This document shows, piece by piece, positions 49,642 to 59,249 of a stretch of 64,000 nucleotides of DNA. The translations under genes were made by a program, and so were the position numbers. The number at the start of each line of letters is the position of its first letter. The first letter of the stretch is position 1. The notes under the pieces were generated by a model. That model was not told the origin of the DNA, searched no databases, and saw only the letters and a program-made list of their open reading frames with translations. The stretch comes from Streptomyces mesophilus (GTDB lineage Bacteria > Actinomycetota > Actinomycetes > Streptomycetales > Streptomycetaceae): NCBI RefSeq assembly GCF_011044995.1, contig NZ_JAAKZW010000006.1, forward strand, positions 1 through 64,000, in the 5' to 3' direction.

Positions 49642-50856
49642 GTGAGCACCGAAGCGTACGTCTACGACGCGATCCGCACCCCGCGCGGGCGCGGCAAGGC
49701 CAGTGGGTCCCTGCACGGCACCAAGCCCATCGACCTCGTGACCGGTCTGATCAAGGAGATCCAGACCCGCAACCCGGACCTCGACCCGGCCACGATCGAC
49801 GACATCGTGCTCGGCGTCGTCGGCCCGGTCGGCGACCAGGGCTCGGACATCGCCCGGATCGCGGCCATTGCCGCGGGTCTGCCCGACACGGTGGCCGGCG
49901 TCCAGGAGAACCGCTTCTGTGCCTCGGGTCTGGAGGCCGTCAACATGGCGGCCATGAAGGTCCGTTCCGGCTGGGAGGACCTCGTCCTCGCCGGTGGTGT
50001 CGAGTCGATGTCGCGGGTGCCGATGGCCTCCGACGGCGGCGCCTGGTTCGCCGACCCGATGACCAACTGGGACACCAACTTCGCCCCGCAGGGCATCGGC
50101 GCCGACCTCATCGCCACCATCGAGGGCTTCACCCGCCGCGATGTGGACGAGTACGCGGCCCTCTCCCAGGAGCGCGCCGCGGCCGCCGTCAAGGACGGCC
50201 GCTTCGACCGCTCCATCGTTCCTGTACGGGACCGCAGCGGCCTGACCGTCCTGGACCACGACGAGTTCCTGCGCCCCGGCACCACCGCGGACTCCCTCGC
50301 CAAGCTCAAGCCGTCCTTCGCGGACATCGGCGACCTCGGCGGCTTCGACGCGGTGGCGCTGCAGAAGTACCACTGGATCGAGAAGATCGACCACGTCCAC
50401 CACGCGGGCAACTCCTCCGGCATCGTCGACGGTGCGTCGCTGGTCGCGATCGGTTCGAAGGAGGCGGGGGAGCGGAACGGCCTGACCCCGCGCGCCCGGA
50501 TCGTCTCCGTCGCGGTCTCCGGCTCCGAGCCGACCATCATGCTCACCGGGCCCGCCCCGGCCACCCGCAAGGCCCTCGCCAAGGCAGGCCTGACCATCGA
50601 CGACATCGACCTCGTCGAGATCAACGAGGCGTTCGCGGCCGTGGTGCTGAGGTTCGTCAAGGACATGGGCCTGAGCCTCGACAAGGTGAACGTCAACGGC
50701 GGCGCCATCGCACTCGGCCACCCCCTCGGCGCCACCGGCGCGATGATCCTCGGCACCCTCGTCGACGAGTTGGAGCGCCAGGACAAGCGGTTCGGGTTGG
50801 CCACGCTCTGCGTCGGGGGCGGTATGGGCATCGCGACGATCGTGGAGCGCATCTAG
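49642..50856 (+). CDS. Acetyl-CoA C-acyltransferase (thiolase, FadA type)
   Basis: This is a 404-residue thiolase that cleaves 3-ketoacyl-CoA. The nucleophile Cys93 is in [10 protein letters not shown], His360 in [11 protein letters not shown] and the second Cys390 in [20 protein letters not shown] is also present. All catalytic residues are there. The GTG at 49642 is preceded by GAAAGG. The FadB-type partner lies 172 bases downstream, separated by a repeat element. The pair would form the trifunctional-like beta-oxidation complex. Confidence 0.94.
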   Translation: MSTEAYVYDAIRTPRGRGKASGSLHGTKPIDLVTGLIKEIQTRNPDLDPATIDDIVLGVVGPVGDQGSDIARIAAIAAGLPDTVAGVQENRFCASGLEAVNMAAMKVRSGWEDLVLAGGVESMSRVPMASDGGAWFADPMTNWDTNFAPQGIGADLIATIEGFTRRDVDEYAALSQERAAAAVKDGRFDRSIVPVRDRSGLTVLDHDEFLRPGTTADSLAKLKPSFADIGDLGGFDAVALQKYHWIEKIDHVHHAGNSSGIVDGASLVAIGSKEAGERNGLTPRARIVSVAVSGSEPTIMLTGPAPATRKALAKAGLTIDDIDLVEINEAFAAVVLRFVKDMGLSLDKVNVNGGAIALGHPLGATGAMILGTLVDELERQDKRFGLATLCVGGGMGIATIVERI

Positions 50857-50914
50857 AGCTCACGCCGGGGCCGGCCCGCTGTGGCGGGGGAGATGCCGCA
50901 CGCAGTGCGCATCT

Positions 50915-50957
50915 CAGGGGCGCGGGGAACTGCGCGAGCAACCCACGACAGCCCGCA
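50915..50957 (+). repeat. Common Streptomyces intergenic repeat element
   Basis: The stretch CAGGGGCGCGGGGAACTGCG followed by CGAGCAACCCACGACAGCC matches a short intergenic repeat found many times in Streptomyces chromosomes. An imperfect hairpin (AGATGCCGCA/TGCGCATCT, 50891-50914) lies just before it. Its role is unknown; here it sits between thiolase and FadB genes. Confidence 0.55.
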
Positions 50958-51028
50958 CCCGGCCCCAAGCCCAGCCGCCTTCCCCGTAGCCGCCACCCGA
51001 CACCCTCAGACTTCACGGAGACCGCACC

Positions 51029-53203
51029 ATGACGCAGAGCACAACAATCCGTTGGGAGCAGGACGAGACCGGCATCGTCACGCTCGTCCTCGACGACCCC
51101 AACCAGTCCGCGAACACCATGAACCAGGCGTTCAAGGACTCCATCGCCGCGATCGCCGACCGCGCGGAAGCCGAGCGCGACTCGATCCGCGGGATCATCT
51201 ACACCTCCGCGAAGAAGACCTTCTTCGCCGGCGGTGACCTCAAGGACATGATGAAGGCCGGCCCCGATGACGCCCAGCGCGTCTTCGAGACCGGCACCGG
51301 CATCAAGGCCGCGCTGCGCCGTATCGAAACCCTCGGCAAGCCCGTCGTCGCCGCCATCAACGGCGCCGCGCTCGGCGGAGGTTACGAGATCGCCCTCGCC
51401 AGCCACCACCGCATCGCCCTCGACGCCCCCGGCTCGAAGATCGGCCTGCCCGAGGTCACCCTCGGACTGCTGCCCGCGGGCGGCGGCGTGACCCGCACCG
51501 TACGCCTGATGGGTATCGCGGACGCGCTCCTGAAGGTGCTGCTCCAGGGCACGCAGTACAGCCCCAAGCGCGCGCTCGACAACGGCCTCGTGCACGAAGT
51601 CGTCGCCACCCGCGAGGAGATGATCGAGAAGGCCCGCGCCTTCATCGACGCCAACCCCGAGTCCCAGCAGCCCTGGGACAAGCCCGGCTACCGGATCCCC
51701 GGCGGCACCCCGGCGAACCCCAAGTTCGCCGCGAACCTGCCGGCCTTCCCGGCCAACCTGAAGAAGCAGCTGGCCGGCGCGCCCTACCCGGCCCCGCGCA
51801 ACATCCTCGCCGCGGCGGTCGAGGGCTCCCAGGTCGACTTCGAGAACGCGCTGGTCATCGAGGCCCGCTACTTCACCGAACTGGTCACGGGCCAGACGGC
51901 GAAGAACATGATCCAGGCCTTCTTCTTCGACCTCCAGGCCGTCAACTCCGGCGCGAACCGCCCCAAGGGCATCGAGTCCCGCAAGGTCCGCAAGGTCGCC
52001 GTGCTCGGCGCCGGCATGATGGGCGCCGGCATCGCGTACTCCTGCGCCCGCGCCGGTATCGAGGTCGTCCTCAAGGACGTCTCCGCCGAATCCGCCGCCA
52101 AGGGCAAGGCGTACTCCGAGAAGCTCTGCGAGAAGGCGGTGAAGCGCGGCCGTACGACCCAGGAGAAGGCCGACGCCCTGCTCGCCCTGATCACGCCCAC
52201 CGCCGACCCCGCCGACCTCGCGGGCTGCGACGCGGTGATCGAGGCGGTCTTCGAGGACCCGGCGCTCAAGCACAAGGTCTTCCAGGAGATCCAGCACATC
52301 GTCGAGCCCGACGCGCTGCTGTGCTCCAACACCTCCACCCTCCCGATCAGCGCACTCGCCGAAGGCGTCGAGCGCCAGGGGGACTTCATCGGTCTGCACT
52401 TCTTCTCGCCCGTCGACAAGATGCCGCTGGTCGAGATCATCAAGGGCGAGCGCACCGGCGACGAGGCCCTCGCCCGCGCCTTCGACCTGGTCCGCCAGAT
52501 CAACAAGACCCCGATCGTCGTCAACGACTCGCGCGGCTTCTTCACCTCGCGCGTCATCGGCCACTTCATCAACGAGGGCGTCGCGATGGTCGGCGAGGGC
52601 ATCGAGCCCGCCTCCGTCGAACAGGCCGCCGCCCAGGCCGGCTACCCGGCGAAGGTGCTCTCGCTCCTGGACGAGCTGACCTTCACGCTCCCGCGCAAGA
52701 TCCGCGAGGAGAGCCGGCAGGCCCTTGCGGCCGAGGGCGTCGAGATGCCCGTGCACCCCGCCGAAGGCGTCATCGACCGCATGATCGACGACTTCGGCCG
52801 CAAGGGCCGCTCGTCCGGCGCCGGTTTCTACGAGTACGGCGAGGACGGCAGGCGCGGTCCGCTGTGGCCGGGGCTGCGGGAGCACTTCACCAAGCCCGGG
52901 TACGAGATCCCGTTCCGCGACATGCAGGAGCGGATGCTGTTCTCCGAAGCCCTCGACACCGTACGGCTGTTGGAGGAAGGCGTCCTCACCTCGGTCGCCG
53001 ACGCCAACATCGGCTCGATCTTCGGCATCGGCTTCCCGGGCTGGACCGGCGGTGTCCTGCAGTACATCAACGGATACGAGGGCGGTCTGCCCGGCTTCGT
53101 CGCCCGTGCCCGCGAACTGGCCGCCACCTACGGCGACCGGTTCCTGCCGCCGGCGCTGCTCGTGGAGAAGGCCCAGAAGGGCGAGCGCTTCTCGGACGCG
53201 TAA
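51029..53203 (+). CDS. FadB/FadJ-type enoyl-CoA hydratase/3-hydroxyacyl-CoA dehydrogenase
   Basis: This is a 724-residue bifunctional beta-oxidation enzyme. The N-terminal crotonase domain (1 to about 290) has KKTFFAGGDLKDM and AALGGGYEIALASHHRIA for the oxyanion hole, and GLPEVTLGLLPAGGG with the catalytic Glu. The dehydrogenase part begins at the NAD motif VLGAGMMGAGIAY near residue 325, with CSNTSTLPIS and GLHFFSPVDKMPLVEI for the active site. The C-terminal domain includes GRSSGAGFYEY. The start at 51029 follows GGAG. With the thiolase it completes a beta-oxidation cycle. A perfect hairpin terminates the operon. Confidence 0.95.
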   Translation: MTQSTTIRWEQDETGIVTLVLDDPNQSANTMNQAFKDSIAAIADRAEAERDSIRGIIYTSAKKTFFAGGDLKDMMKAGPDDAQRVFETGTGIKAALRRIETLGKPVVAAINGAALGGGYEIALASHHRIALDAPGSKIGLPEVTLGLLPAGGGVTRTVRLMGIADALLKVLLQGTQYSPKRALDNGLVHEVVATREEMIEKARAFIDANPESQQPWDKPGYRIPGGTPANPKFAANLPAFPANLKKQLAGAPYPAPRNILAAAVEGSQVDFENALVIEARYFTELVTGQTAKNMIQAFFFDLQAVNSGANRPKGIESRKVRKVAVLGAGMMGAGIAYSCARAGIEVVLKDVSAESAAKGKAYSEKLCEKAVKRGRTTQEKADALLALITPTADPADLAGCDAVIEAVFEDPALKHKVFQEIQHIVEPDALLCSNTSTLPISALAEGVERQGDFIGLHFFSPVDKMPLVEIIKGERTGDEALARAFDLVRQINKTPIVVNDSRGFFTSRVIGHFINEGVAMVGEGIEPASVEQAAAQAGYPAKVLSLLDELTFTLPRKIREESRQALAAEGVEMPVHPAEGVIDRMIDDFGRKGRSSGAGFYEYGEDGRRGPLWPGLREHFTKPGYEIPFRDMQERMLFSEALDTVRLLEEGVLTSVADANIGSIFGIGFPGWTGGVLQYINGYEGGLPGFVARARELAATYGDRFLPPALLVEKAQKGERFSDA

Positions 53204-53211
53204 CCGCCACA

Positions 53212-53248
53212 GGTGGTACGGGAGGCTGCTCAGGCCTCCCGTACCACC
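53212..53248 (+). terminator. Perfect 15-bp hairpin terminator after FadB-type gene
   Basis: GGTGGTACGGGAGGC (53212-53226) pairs perfectly with GCCTCCCGTACCACC (53234-53248) around a seven-base loop, nine bases after the stop codon. It closes the beta-oxidation operon. Confidence 0.85.
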
Positions 53249-53331
53249 GCGGCATCCGGTGACCGGATCGTTCCGGCAGTGGCCCGGATCGAGCCTGGAA
53301 TCGCGGTGGAGTCCCAGGCCACCATGGGGAC

Positions 53332-53883
53332 ATGAGCCGAGCACTGATCGTCATCGATGTCCAGGAATCGTTCCGAGCCCGTCCCCTGTGGGACGAGATC
53401 GGCAACCCGAAGATCGCGGAACCCGTGAACCGTCTCGTCCGTGCGGCCCGCGCGGCCGGCGACCGGGTGATCTGGGTGCTGCACCAGGAGCCCGGAACGG
53501 GCGGGGTCTTCGATCCGGCCGAAGGCCACGTACGCCTCCTCGACGAGCTGGAGCGGCCGGCTGCCGGGGAACCGGTGCTCCACAAGACCTCGCACAACGC
53601 GTTCACCACCACCAACCTCCAGCAACTCCTCACCGAAGCGGGCGTCACCGAGCTGTGGGTGTGCGGAATCCGCGCCGAGCAGTGCGTGGAGACCACCACC
53701 CGCGTCGGCAGCGACCTCGGCTACCGCATGGTGTTCGTGACGGACGCCGTGACGACCGACACCGACACCGGATTCAGCCCCGAGGAGCTCATCGCCCGCA
53801 CCGAGGCGGTGCTGCGCGACCGCTTCGCACGGATCGCCACCGTCGCCGAGTTCGAGAAGGACCTGGCAGCATCGTCCGCGTGA
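53332..53883 (+). CDS. Isochorismatase-family cysteine hydrolase
   Basis: This is a 183-residue hydrolase of the isochorismatase/nicotinamidase-like family. The catalytic triad is complete: Asp9 in IVIDVQESF, Lys85 in LHKTSHNAF and Cys118 in GIRAEQCVETT. Family members cleave C-N or vinyl-ether bonds, and the substrate is not predictable. The start at 53332 is the first ATG. The stop overlaps the start of the GlxA-type regulator (GTGA), so the two are coupled. The regulator likely senses or controls the same compound. Confidence 0.9.
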   Translation: MSRALIVIDVQESFRARPLWDEIGNPKIAEPVNRLVRAARAAGDRVIWVLHQEPGTGGVFDPAEGHVRLLDELERPAAGEPVLHKTSHNAFTTTNLQQLLTEAGVTELWVCGIRAEQCVETTTRVGSDLGYRMVFVTDAVTTDTDTGFSPEELIARTEAVLRDRFARIATVAEFEKDLAASSA

Positions 53884-54803
53884 ACCGCGTCGTCTTCCTG
53901 CTCCTGCCCGGAGTCCACCTGCTCGACCTGGCCGGGCCCGCCCAGGCCTTCGGTCTCGCAGGGGACTTCGGGCATCCCTACGAGCTGGCGTATGTCGCCG
54001 AGGAATCCCCGGTGACCAGCGCCCAGGGGCTGCCCCTCGTCGCCGGTACGAAGTGGCCCGAAACAGCCGCGGACGACCTGCTCATGGTGCCGGGCTGGCG
54101 CTCGGACGCGCTGCGTCATCCGCCCGCGGCGAGCGAGGCCGTCCTGGAGCGGCTCCGCGCGCACCATGACACCGGCGGCACCGTCGCCAGCGTCTGCGCG
54201 GGAGCCGAACTCCTCGGCCGGGCCGGCCTGCTCGACGGACGCCGCTGCACCACGCACCACGACCTGCAGGACGCGCTGGCCGGCCGCTATCCGAGGGCGA
54301 CGGTCGTACGCGACGTCCTGTTCACGACCGACGACCGCGTGGTCACCTCGGCCGGCATCGCCAGCGGAATCGACCTGGTGCTGCACCTGCTCGCCCAGCG
54401 CCACGGCCCGGCACTCGCCGCGCGGGTGGCCCGCAACATGGTGGTCTACGCCCGCCGCAACGGTGACGCGCCGCAGGCGAGCGCCATGCTGCGCCTCCGC
54501 TCCCACCTCGACGACACCGTGCACCGGGTCCAGGACCACATCGACTCGCATTACGCCCAGTCGCTGCCGCTGACCGATCTCGCCGCGCAAGTGGGCGTCA
54601 GCGAGCGGACGTTGACCCGGATGTTCCATCGCGCCACCGGCGGTCTGACACCGCTGCGCTACCAGCAGACCCTGCGCGTGGAGCGGGCCGAGCACCTGAT
54701 CGGCCACGGCGAGACGGTGGAGGCGGCGGCCCGTGCCGTGGGGTTCGAGGACGCGCGGATGCTGCGCCGGCTGCGCAGCCGTACGGCGGAGGGCGTCGGG
54801 TGA
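53880..54803 (+). CDS. GlxA-type transcriptional regulator (DJ-1/PfpI + AraC HTH)
   Basis: This is a 307-residue regulator. The N-terminal DJ-1/PfpI-like domain (1 to about 180) has VVFLLLPGVHLLDLAGPAQAF and the nucleophile-elbow-like VASVCAGAELLGRAGLL. The C-terminal AraC helix-turn-helix pair (from about 220) contains LTDLAAQVGVSERTLTRMF and AARAVGFEDARMLRR. The GTG overlaps the isochorismatase stop. Such regulators often control small amine or nicotinate-like catabolism. The last helix is short but complete. Confidence 0.88.
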   Translation: MNRVVFLLLPGVHLLDLAGPAQAFGLAGDFGHPYELAYVAEESPVTSAQGLPLVAGTKWPETAADDLLMVPGWRSDALRHPPAASEAVLERLRAHHDTGGTVASVCAGAELLGRAGLLDGRRCTTHHDLQDALAGRYPRATVVRDVLFTTDDRVVTSAGIASGIDLVLHLLAQRHGPALAARVARNMVVYARRNGDAPQASAMLRLRSHLDDTVHRVQDHIDSHYAQSLPLTDLAAQVGVSERTLTRMFHRATGGLTPLRYQQTLRVERAEHLIGHGETVEAAARAVGFEDARMLRRLRSRTAEGVG

Positions 54804-54822
54804 GCGACCGCCGCCGCCCGGT

Positions 54823-55596
54823 TCAGGCCTCGGCCCCGTCCACGTACCGCCGTCGCAGCTCGTCCTTGAGCGACCGCTGGAACGCCGTGACGAGGGCCTG
54901 CACCACCATCGGCTGCATGTCCGCCGACAGCGCCTTCATCGCCTCGACCGCCTCGGGATCCGACTCCCGTTCCCGGTAGGGCCCCCAGACCTCGTCCTGG
55001 AACAGCCGCGTCAGCTCCTTGGCCGCCTGCCGCGAGTGCTCCAGCATCACATCGCGCGCCGCCAGGATCGTGTCCTGCGCGATCGGCACGTCGAGCAGCC
55101 GCAGCCCCAGATGCAGCAGGCCCGGGTCGATACGGAAGACGTCCGGGTCCTCGGTGCGCTCCAGGACACTCATCGCGGCGAGCCGGTCCACATCCGAGTC
55201 CGCCAGCGCGCCGCCCGCGCGCCGGGCCAGCTGCTCACGGCTCATCTCGGTGGCGCCCTCGGGGATCCAACTGGCCACCAGAGCACGGTGGATGGCCAGA
55301 TCGTGCGCCGTCATATCGGCCGGCAGCTGCTCCATGTACCGCTCGATCGCCGCGAGCGTCAGACCGTGGTGCTGCAACTCCTCGATCAGCGCGAGCCGCG
55401 ACAGATGCGCCGCCCCGTAACGGCCCACCCGGCGCGGCCCGATCGACGGCGGCGGCAGCAGGCCACGGGTGCTGTAGAAGCGGACGGTACGCACCGTGAC
55501 CCCGGCGCGGGCGGCCAACTCGTCGACGGTGAGGGAGGGTTCGTACCCGCCGGACGTCCGCTCCCGTCCGAGCTGCCCCTCGGCCTGGGTGGTCAT
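54823..55596 (-). CDS. MerR-family regulator of the acyl-CoA ligase gene
   Basis: This is a 257-residue MerR-type regulator. The DNA-binding domain (about residues 20-90) has SLTVDELAARAGVTVRTVRFYSTRGLLPPP and RRVGRYGAAHLSRLALIEELQ. The long C-terminal part is helical, unlike metal-sensing MerR proteins, with LRLLDVPIAQDTILAARDVMLEHSRQAAKEL. It is divergent from the FadD-type gene with a 19-base palindrome between, so it likely controls that gene. The start at ATG 55596 is preferred; an ATG three codons upstream also exists. Confidence 0.87.
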   Translation of the reverse strand: MTTQAEGQLGRERTSGGYEPSLTVDELAARAGVTVRTVRFYSTRGLLPPPSIGPRRVGRYGAAHLSRLALIEELQHHGLTLAAIERYMEQLPADMTAHDLAIHRALVASWIPEGATEMSREQLARRAGGALADSDVDRLAAMSVLERTEDPDVFRIDPGLLHLGLRLLDVPIAQDTILAARDVMLEHSRQAAKELTRLFQDEVWGPYRERESDPEAVEAMKALSADMQPMVVQALVTAFQRSLKDELRRRYVDGAEA

Positions 55597-55663
55597 TGCT
55601 CGCAGCCTCGCTTCCCGCCTCGCTTCACACCGAGACGCGTACGTGTTCGCACGGCCCGGCACC

Positions 55664-55682
55664 TTGCACCAATGCGGTGCAA
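55664..55682. promoter_or_regulatory. Palindromic MerR-type operator upstream of acyl-CoA ligase gene
   Basis: TTGCACC-AATGC-GGTGCAA is a perfect 19-base inverted repeat. Its left arm contains TTGCAC, which could be the -35 of the plus-strand promoter, with TATTGC (55686-55691) as a weak -10. Placement over the promoter is typical for MerR-family regulators. Confidence 0.65.
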
Positions 55683-55778
55683 CAGTATTGCTGTCTCACC
55701 ACCCTTGTGAAACGGTCCGGGACAATGCCCGACGGACAGTGGGCCGCCTCTGCGCAGCCCGACGGACAGGGGGCCGCC

Positions 55779-57566
55779 ATGAGTACGATCCTGCGCCTAC
55801 CCGGAGCACCCGAAGAACTGACCCTCCCCGCACTGCTTCTCCGCAACGTCGAGGACCACGGCGACCGCCCGGCGCTCTCCTGGCGCGAGGGCGAAGGGTG
55901 GTCGACCCTCACCTGGTCCGAGGTCCGCCGCCGCGTGACCGAGCTGTCCGCCGGATACGCGGAGCTCGGCGTCGTACGCGGCGACCACGTCCTGATGATG
56001 ATGGGCAACCGGCCCGAGCACTGGCTCTCCGATCTCGCCCTCACCCACCTCGGCGCCGTCCCGGTCTCGGTCTACGGCACCGCCGCACCCGGCCAGATCG
56101 CGCATATCGCCCGGCACAGCCGCGCCCGGCTGGCGGTGATCGAGGGCGAGCGGGAAGTCGGCCGGTGGGCGCCGCTCCTGGACGAGACCGAGCTGGAGCG
56201 CCTGGTCGTAGTCGAGCCCGACGCCGCGGCCGGCCACACGCCGTACAGCGAAGTCCTGGCAGCAGGCCACAACGGCGACGCCTTCGAGAAGGCCTGGCGC
56301 GAGATCCGGCCGGCCGACCCCCTCACCGTCGTCTACACCTCCGGCACCACCGGCGACCCCAAGGGCGTGCGGATCACGCACCGCAACGTGATCCGCAACG
56401 CCCTCGCGCTCGACGCGGTCGTCGAGCTGCCGGATCACGCCGAGCACATCTCGTATCTCCCGTTCGCCCATATCGCGGAGCGCATGCTCGGGATCTACTT
56501 GCCGGTCTTCCGTGCCGCCCACGTCCATCTCTGCCCCGACCCCGCCCAGCTGGCGGCGACGGTGCGCGAGCTCAGGCCCGTGCAGTTCTTCGGGGTGCCC
56601 CGCGTCTGGGAGAAGCTCGCCGCGGCCGTACGGGCGATGCTCGCGCAGGCCCCCGAGGAGCGCAGGCGGGCGATCGAGAAGGCCTGTGACACCGCGCGCG
56701 CCCATCTCGCCCACCGCGAGAAGGGCGAGCCGGTCCCGGGTCCGCTGGACGCCGCGTACCGGCATGTGAAGAAGCACGTACTCGACCCGATCCTCACCTC
56801 GGCCGGCTTCGACCGGCTCCTGTGGACCGCGAGCGCCTCGGCGCCGATGCCACCGGACGTGATGCGCTTCTGGGCCGGCTTCGGGCTCACGATCATGGAC
56901 GCCTGGGGCCTCACGGAGACCGTCGGCGTCGCCACTACCAACAGCCCGGCCGCCTTCAGGACCGGCTCGGTGGGCCGGCCGCTCGAAGGCGTGGAGGTCC
57001 GTATCGCCGAGGACGGCGAGATCTTCGTACGCGGCGGCACCGTCTTCGACGGTTACCTCCGGGCCGACGGATCGGTCGAGGACGCGTGTGACGCAGACGG
57101 CTGGTTCGCGACCGGGGACATCGGGCGGATCGACGAGGGCGGCTACCTCTGGCTCACCGACCGCAAGAAGGAAATGATCATTACCTCGACGGGCAAGAAC
57201 GTCTCGCCCGCCCTGGTCGAGAACACCCTCAAGGAACACCCGCTGATCGGCCAGGCCCTCGCGTACGGCGACGGCCGCTCGTATCTCGTGGCGCTGCTCG
57301 TCCTCGACCCCGAGACCTTCCCGGTCTGGGCCCAGGCGCAGGGCATACCGGCCGACCCGCGGGATCCGGCCGTACGCAAGGAGATCGAGCAGGCCGTGGC
57401 GGCGGCGAACGAGCGCCTCAACAGCACCGAGCAGATCAAGCGGTTCACGATCCTCGGCGAGGAGTGGGGGCCGGAGACCGGAGAGCTCACCCCGTCCCTG
57501 AAGCTGCGGCGACGGGTGATCACAGAGCGGTACAGGACGGACATCGACCGTCTGTACAGCCCCTGA
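55779..57566 (+). CDS. Long-chain acyl-CoA synthetase (AMP-forming)
   Basis: This is a 595-residue adenylate-forming ligase that activates fatty acids. The P-loop-like motif is VVYTSGTTGDPKGVRITHRN near residue 186. Later motifs are MDAWGLTETVGVATT near 375, GWFATGDIGRIDEGGYL near 445 and DRKKEMIITSTGKNVSPALVEN near 463. The C-terminal domain carries the catalytic Lys region (LTPSLKLRRR). This is the FACL15-like architecture. The start is set at 55779, with AGGGGG six bases upstream; an earlier ATG gives an 18-residue extension. It feeds the beta-oxidation genes upstream. Confidence 0.92.
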   Translation: MSTILRLPGAPEELTLPALLLRNVEDHGDRPALSWREGEGWSTLTWSEVRRRVTELSAGYAELGVVRGDHVLMMMGNRPEHWLSDLALTHLGAVPVSVYGTAAPGQIAHIARHSRARLAVIEGEREVGRWAPLLDETELERLVVVEPDAAAGHTPYSEVLAAGHNGDAFEKAWREIRPADPLTVVYTSGTTGDPKGVRITHRNVIRNALALDAVVELPDHAEHISYLPFAHIAERMLGIYLPVFRAAHVHLCPDPAQLAATVRELRPVQFFGVPRVWEKLAAAVRAMLAQAPEERRRAIEKACDTARAHLAHREKGEPVPGPLDAAYRHVKKHVLDPILTSAGFDRLLWTASASAPMPPDVMRFWAGFGLTIMDAWGLTETVGVATTNSPAAFRTGSVGRPLEGVEVRIAEDGEIFVRGGTVFDGYLRADGSVEDACDADGWFATGDIGRIDEGGYLWLTDRKKEMIITSTGKNVSPALVENTLKEHPLIGQALAYGDGRSYLVALLVLDPETFPVWAQAQGIPADPRDPAVRKEIEQAVAAANERLNSTEQIKRFTILGEEWGPETGELTPSLKLRRRVITERYRTDIDRLYSP

Positions 57567-57704
57567 TCACCATGTGAGATGTCCCGCTCTGTGACCTGTA
57601 CCACCGCAGGTTGGATCAAGTGTGGGTAAAGGTGTGCCAGGTCCGTGCCGCGTCAGGGGTGGCACGGGCTTTGCACTGTCCCCCCACTGAGAGTTGAACA
57701 GCGC

Positions 57705-59174
57705 GTGAGCAAGGAAGCCGTCACCGCGGCACAGGAGGCGCCCCGTACGGTCGCCTCCGACGTGCCCGCCGATGCAGGCGACGCGGGATACAGCAAGGAC
57801 CTCAAGGCCCGCCACATCAACATGATCGCTATCGGTGGAGCGATCGGCACCGGACTGTTCCTCGGAGCGGGCGGCCGCCTCAACTCGGCAGGACCCGGTC
57901 TCGCCCTCGCCTACCTGGTGTGCGGCATTTTCGCGTTCTTCGTCGTCCGCGCGCTCGGCGCGATGGTCGTCTACCGGCCCTCGTCCGGTTCGTTCGTGTC
58001 GTACGCCCGTGAGTTCCTCGGCGAGAAGGGTGCGTACGTCGCCGGCTGGGGCTACTTCCTCAACTGGGCGACGACCGGTATCGCCGACATCACCGCGATC
58101 GCGCTCTACACGCACTACTGGAGCTTCTTCACCGACATCCCGCAGTGGGTGCTCGCGCTGATCGCGCTCTCCATCGTGCTCGTGGTGAACCTGATCTCCG
58201 TGAAGATCTTCGGTGAGCTCGAGTTCTGGTTCTCGATCGTCAAGGTCTCCGCCCTGGTGATCTTCATGGCGATCGGCATCTTCCTGCTGGTCACGCAGTC
58301 CGACGTGGGCGGCGAGAAGCCGGGTCTGCACGTGATCACCGAGAACGGCGGTCTCTTCCCGGCCGGCGTCATGCCCGTCGTCATCGTGATGACCGGTGTC
58401 GTCTTCGCCTACGCCTCGCTCGAACTGATCGGCGTCGCGGCCGGCGAGGCCGCCGAGCCGCAGAAGGTCGTCCCGCGCGCGGTGAACTCGATCATGTGGC
58501 GCGTGGGTCTCTTCTACGTCGGCTCGGTCGTGCTGCTCGCGCTCCTGATGCCCGGCTCGAAGTACTCCGGCGACGAGAGCCCCTTCGTCACCGTGCTCTC
58601 CTCGATCGGCGTCCCGGCGGCGGGCGACGTGATGAACCTCGTGGTCCTGACGGCCGCGATGTCCTCGCTCAACTCGGGTCTGTACTCCACCGGCCGCATC
58701 CTGCGCTCGATGGCGATGGCGGGCACCGCCCCGGCCTTCACCTCGAAGATGAGCCGCACCAACGTGCCGTACGGCGGCATCCTGCTCACCTCGGGTGTGT
58801 GCGTGGCCGGTGTCGGCCTCAACTTCGTGGTGCCGGACAAGGCGTTCGAGATCGTCCTGAACATCGCGGCGCTCGGCATCATCTCCACCTGGATCACGAT
58901 CATGCTCTGCCACATGGTGTTCCGGCGCCGGGCCGAGGAGGGTCTGCTGACCCTGCCGAAGTTCAAGCTGCCCGGCAGCCCGGTCACCGAGATCGTCACG
59001 ATCGTCTTCCTGCTGACCGTGCTCGGCCTGATGTGGAAGGACGCCGAGATCGGCCGTCCGACCCTCTACCTGATCCCGGTCATCGCGCTCGCGCTGGTCA
59101 TCGGCTGGTACAAGGTCCGCGACAAGGTCGCGGCCGGCGGTCTCGCCGCCGAGAAGCTCGACTCCTCGAAGTAA
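57705..59174 (+). CDS. Amino-acid permease (APC family, AnsP/GabP-like)
   Basis: This is a 489-residue permease with twelve predicted membrane segments. The first includes HINMIAIGGAIGTGLFLGAGGRL, the substrate-binding signature of the amino acid-polyamine-organocation family. Another conserved part is YRPSSGSFVSYAREFLGEKGAYVAGW. It resembles asparagine/GABA-type permeases. The GTG at 57705 is the likely start, without a strong ribosome site. It stands alone and is followed by a strong hairpin. The substrate is inferred from the family. Confidence 0.9.
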   Translation: MSKEAVTAAQEAPRTVASDVPADAGDAGYSKDLKARHINMIAIGGAIGTGLFLGAGGRLNSAGPGLALAYLVCGIFAFFVVRALGAMVVYRPSSGSFVSYAREFLGEKGAYVAGWGYFLNWATTGIADITAIALYTHYWSFFTDIPQWVLALIALSIVLVVNLISVKIFGELEFWFSIVKVSALVIFMAIGIFLLVTQSDVGGEKPGLHVITENGGLFPAGVMPVVIVMTGVVFAYASLELIGVAAGEAAEPQKVVPRAVNSIMWRVGLFYVGSVVLLALLMPGSKYSGDESPFVTVLSSIGVPAAGDVMNLVVLTAAMSSLNSGLYSTGRILRSMAMAGTAPAFTSKMSRTNVPYGGILLTSGVCVAGVGLNFVVPDKAFEIVLNIAALGIISTWITIMLCHMVFRRRAEEGLLTLPKFKLPGSPVTEIVTIVFLLTVLGLMWKDAEIGRPTLYLIPVIALALVIGWYKVRDKVAAGGLAAEKLDSSK

Positions 59175-59186
59175 CGGCGCACGCCC

Positions 59187-59226
59187 CAGCGGCCGGTCCA
59201 GCCCTTCGGGGCGGGACCGGCCGCTG
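59187..59226. terminator. Hairpin terminator after amino-acid permease
   Basis: CAGCGGCCGGTCC (59187-59199) pairs with GGACCGGCCGCTG (59214-59226) around AGCCCTTCGGGGCG, which itself forms a small inner stem. It lies between convergent genes and may serve both. Confidence 0.8.
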
Positions 59227-59249
59227 CCGTCTTCAGGCCGTCTCCGCTT

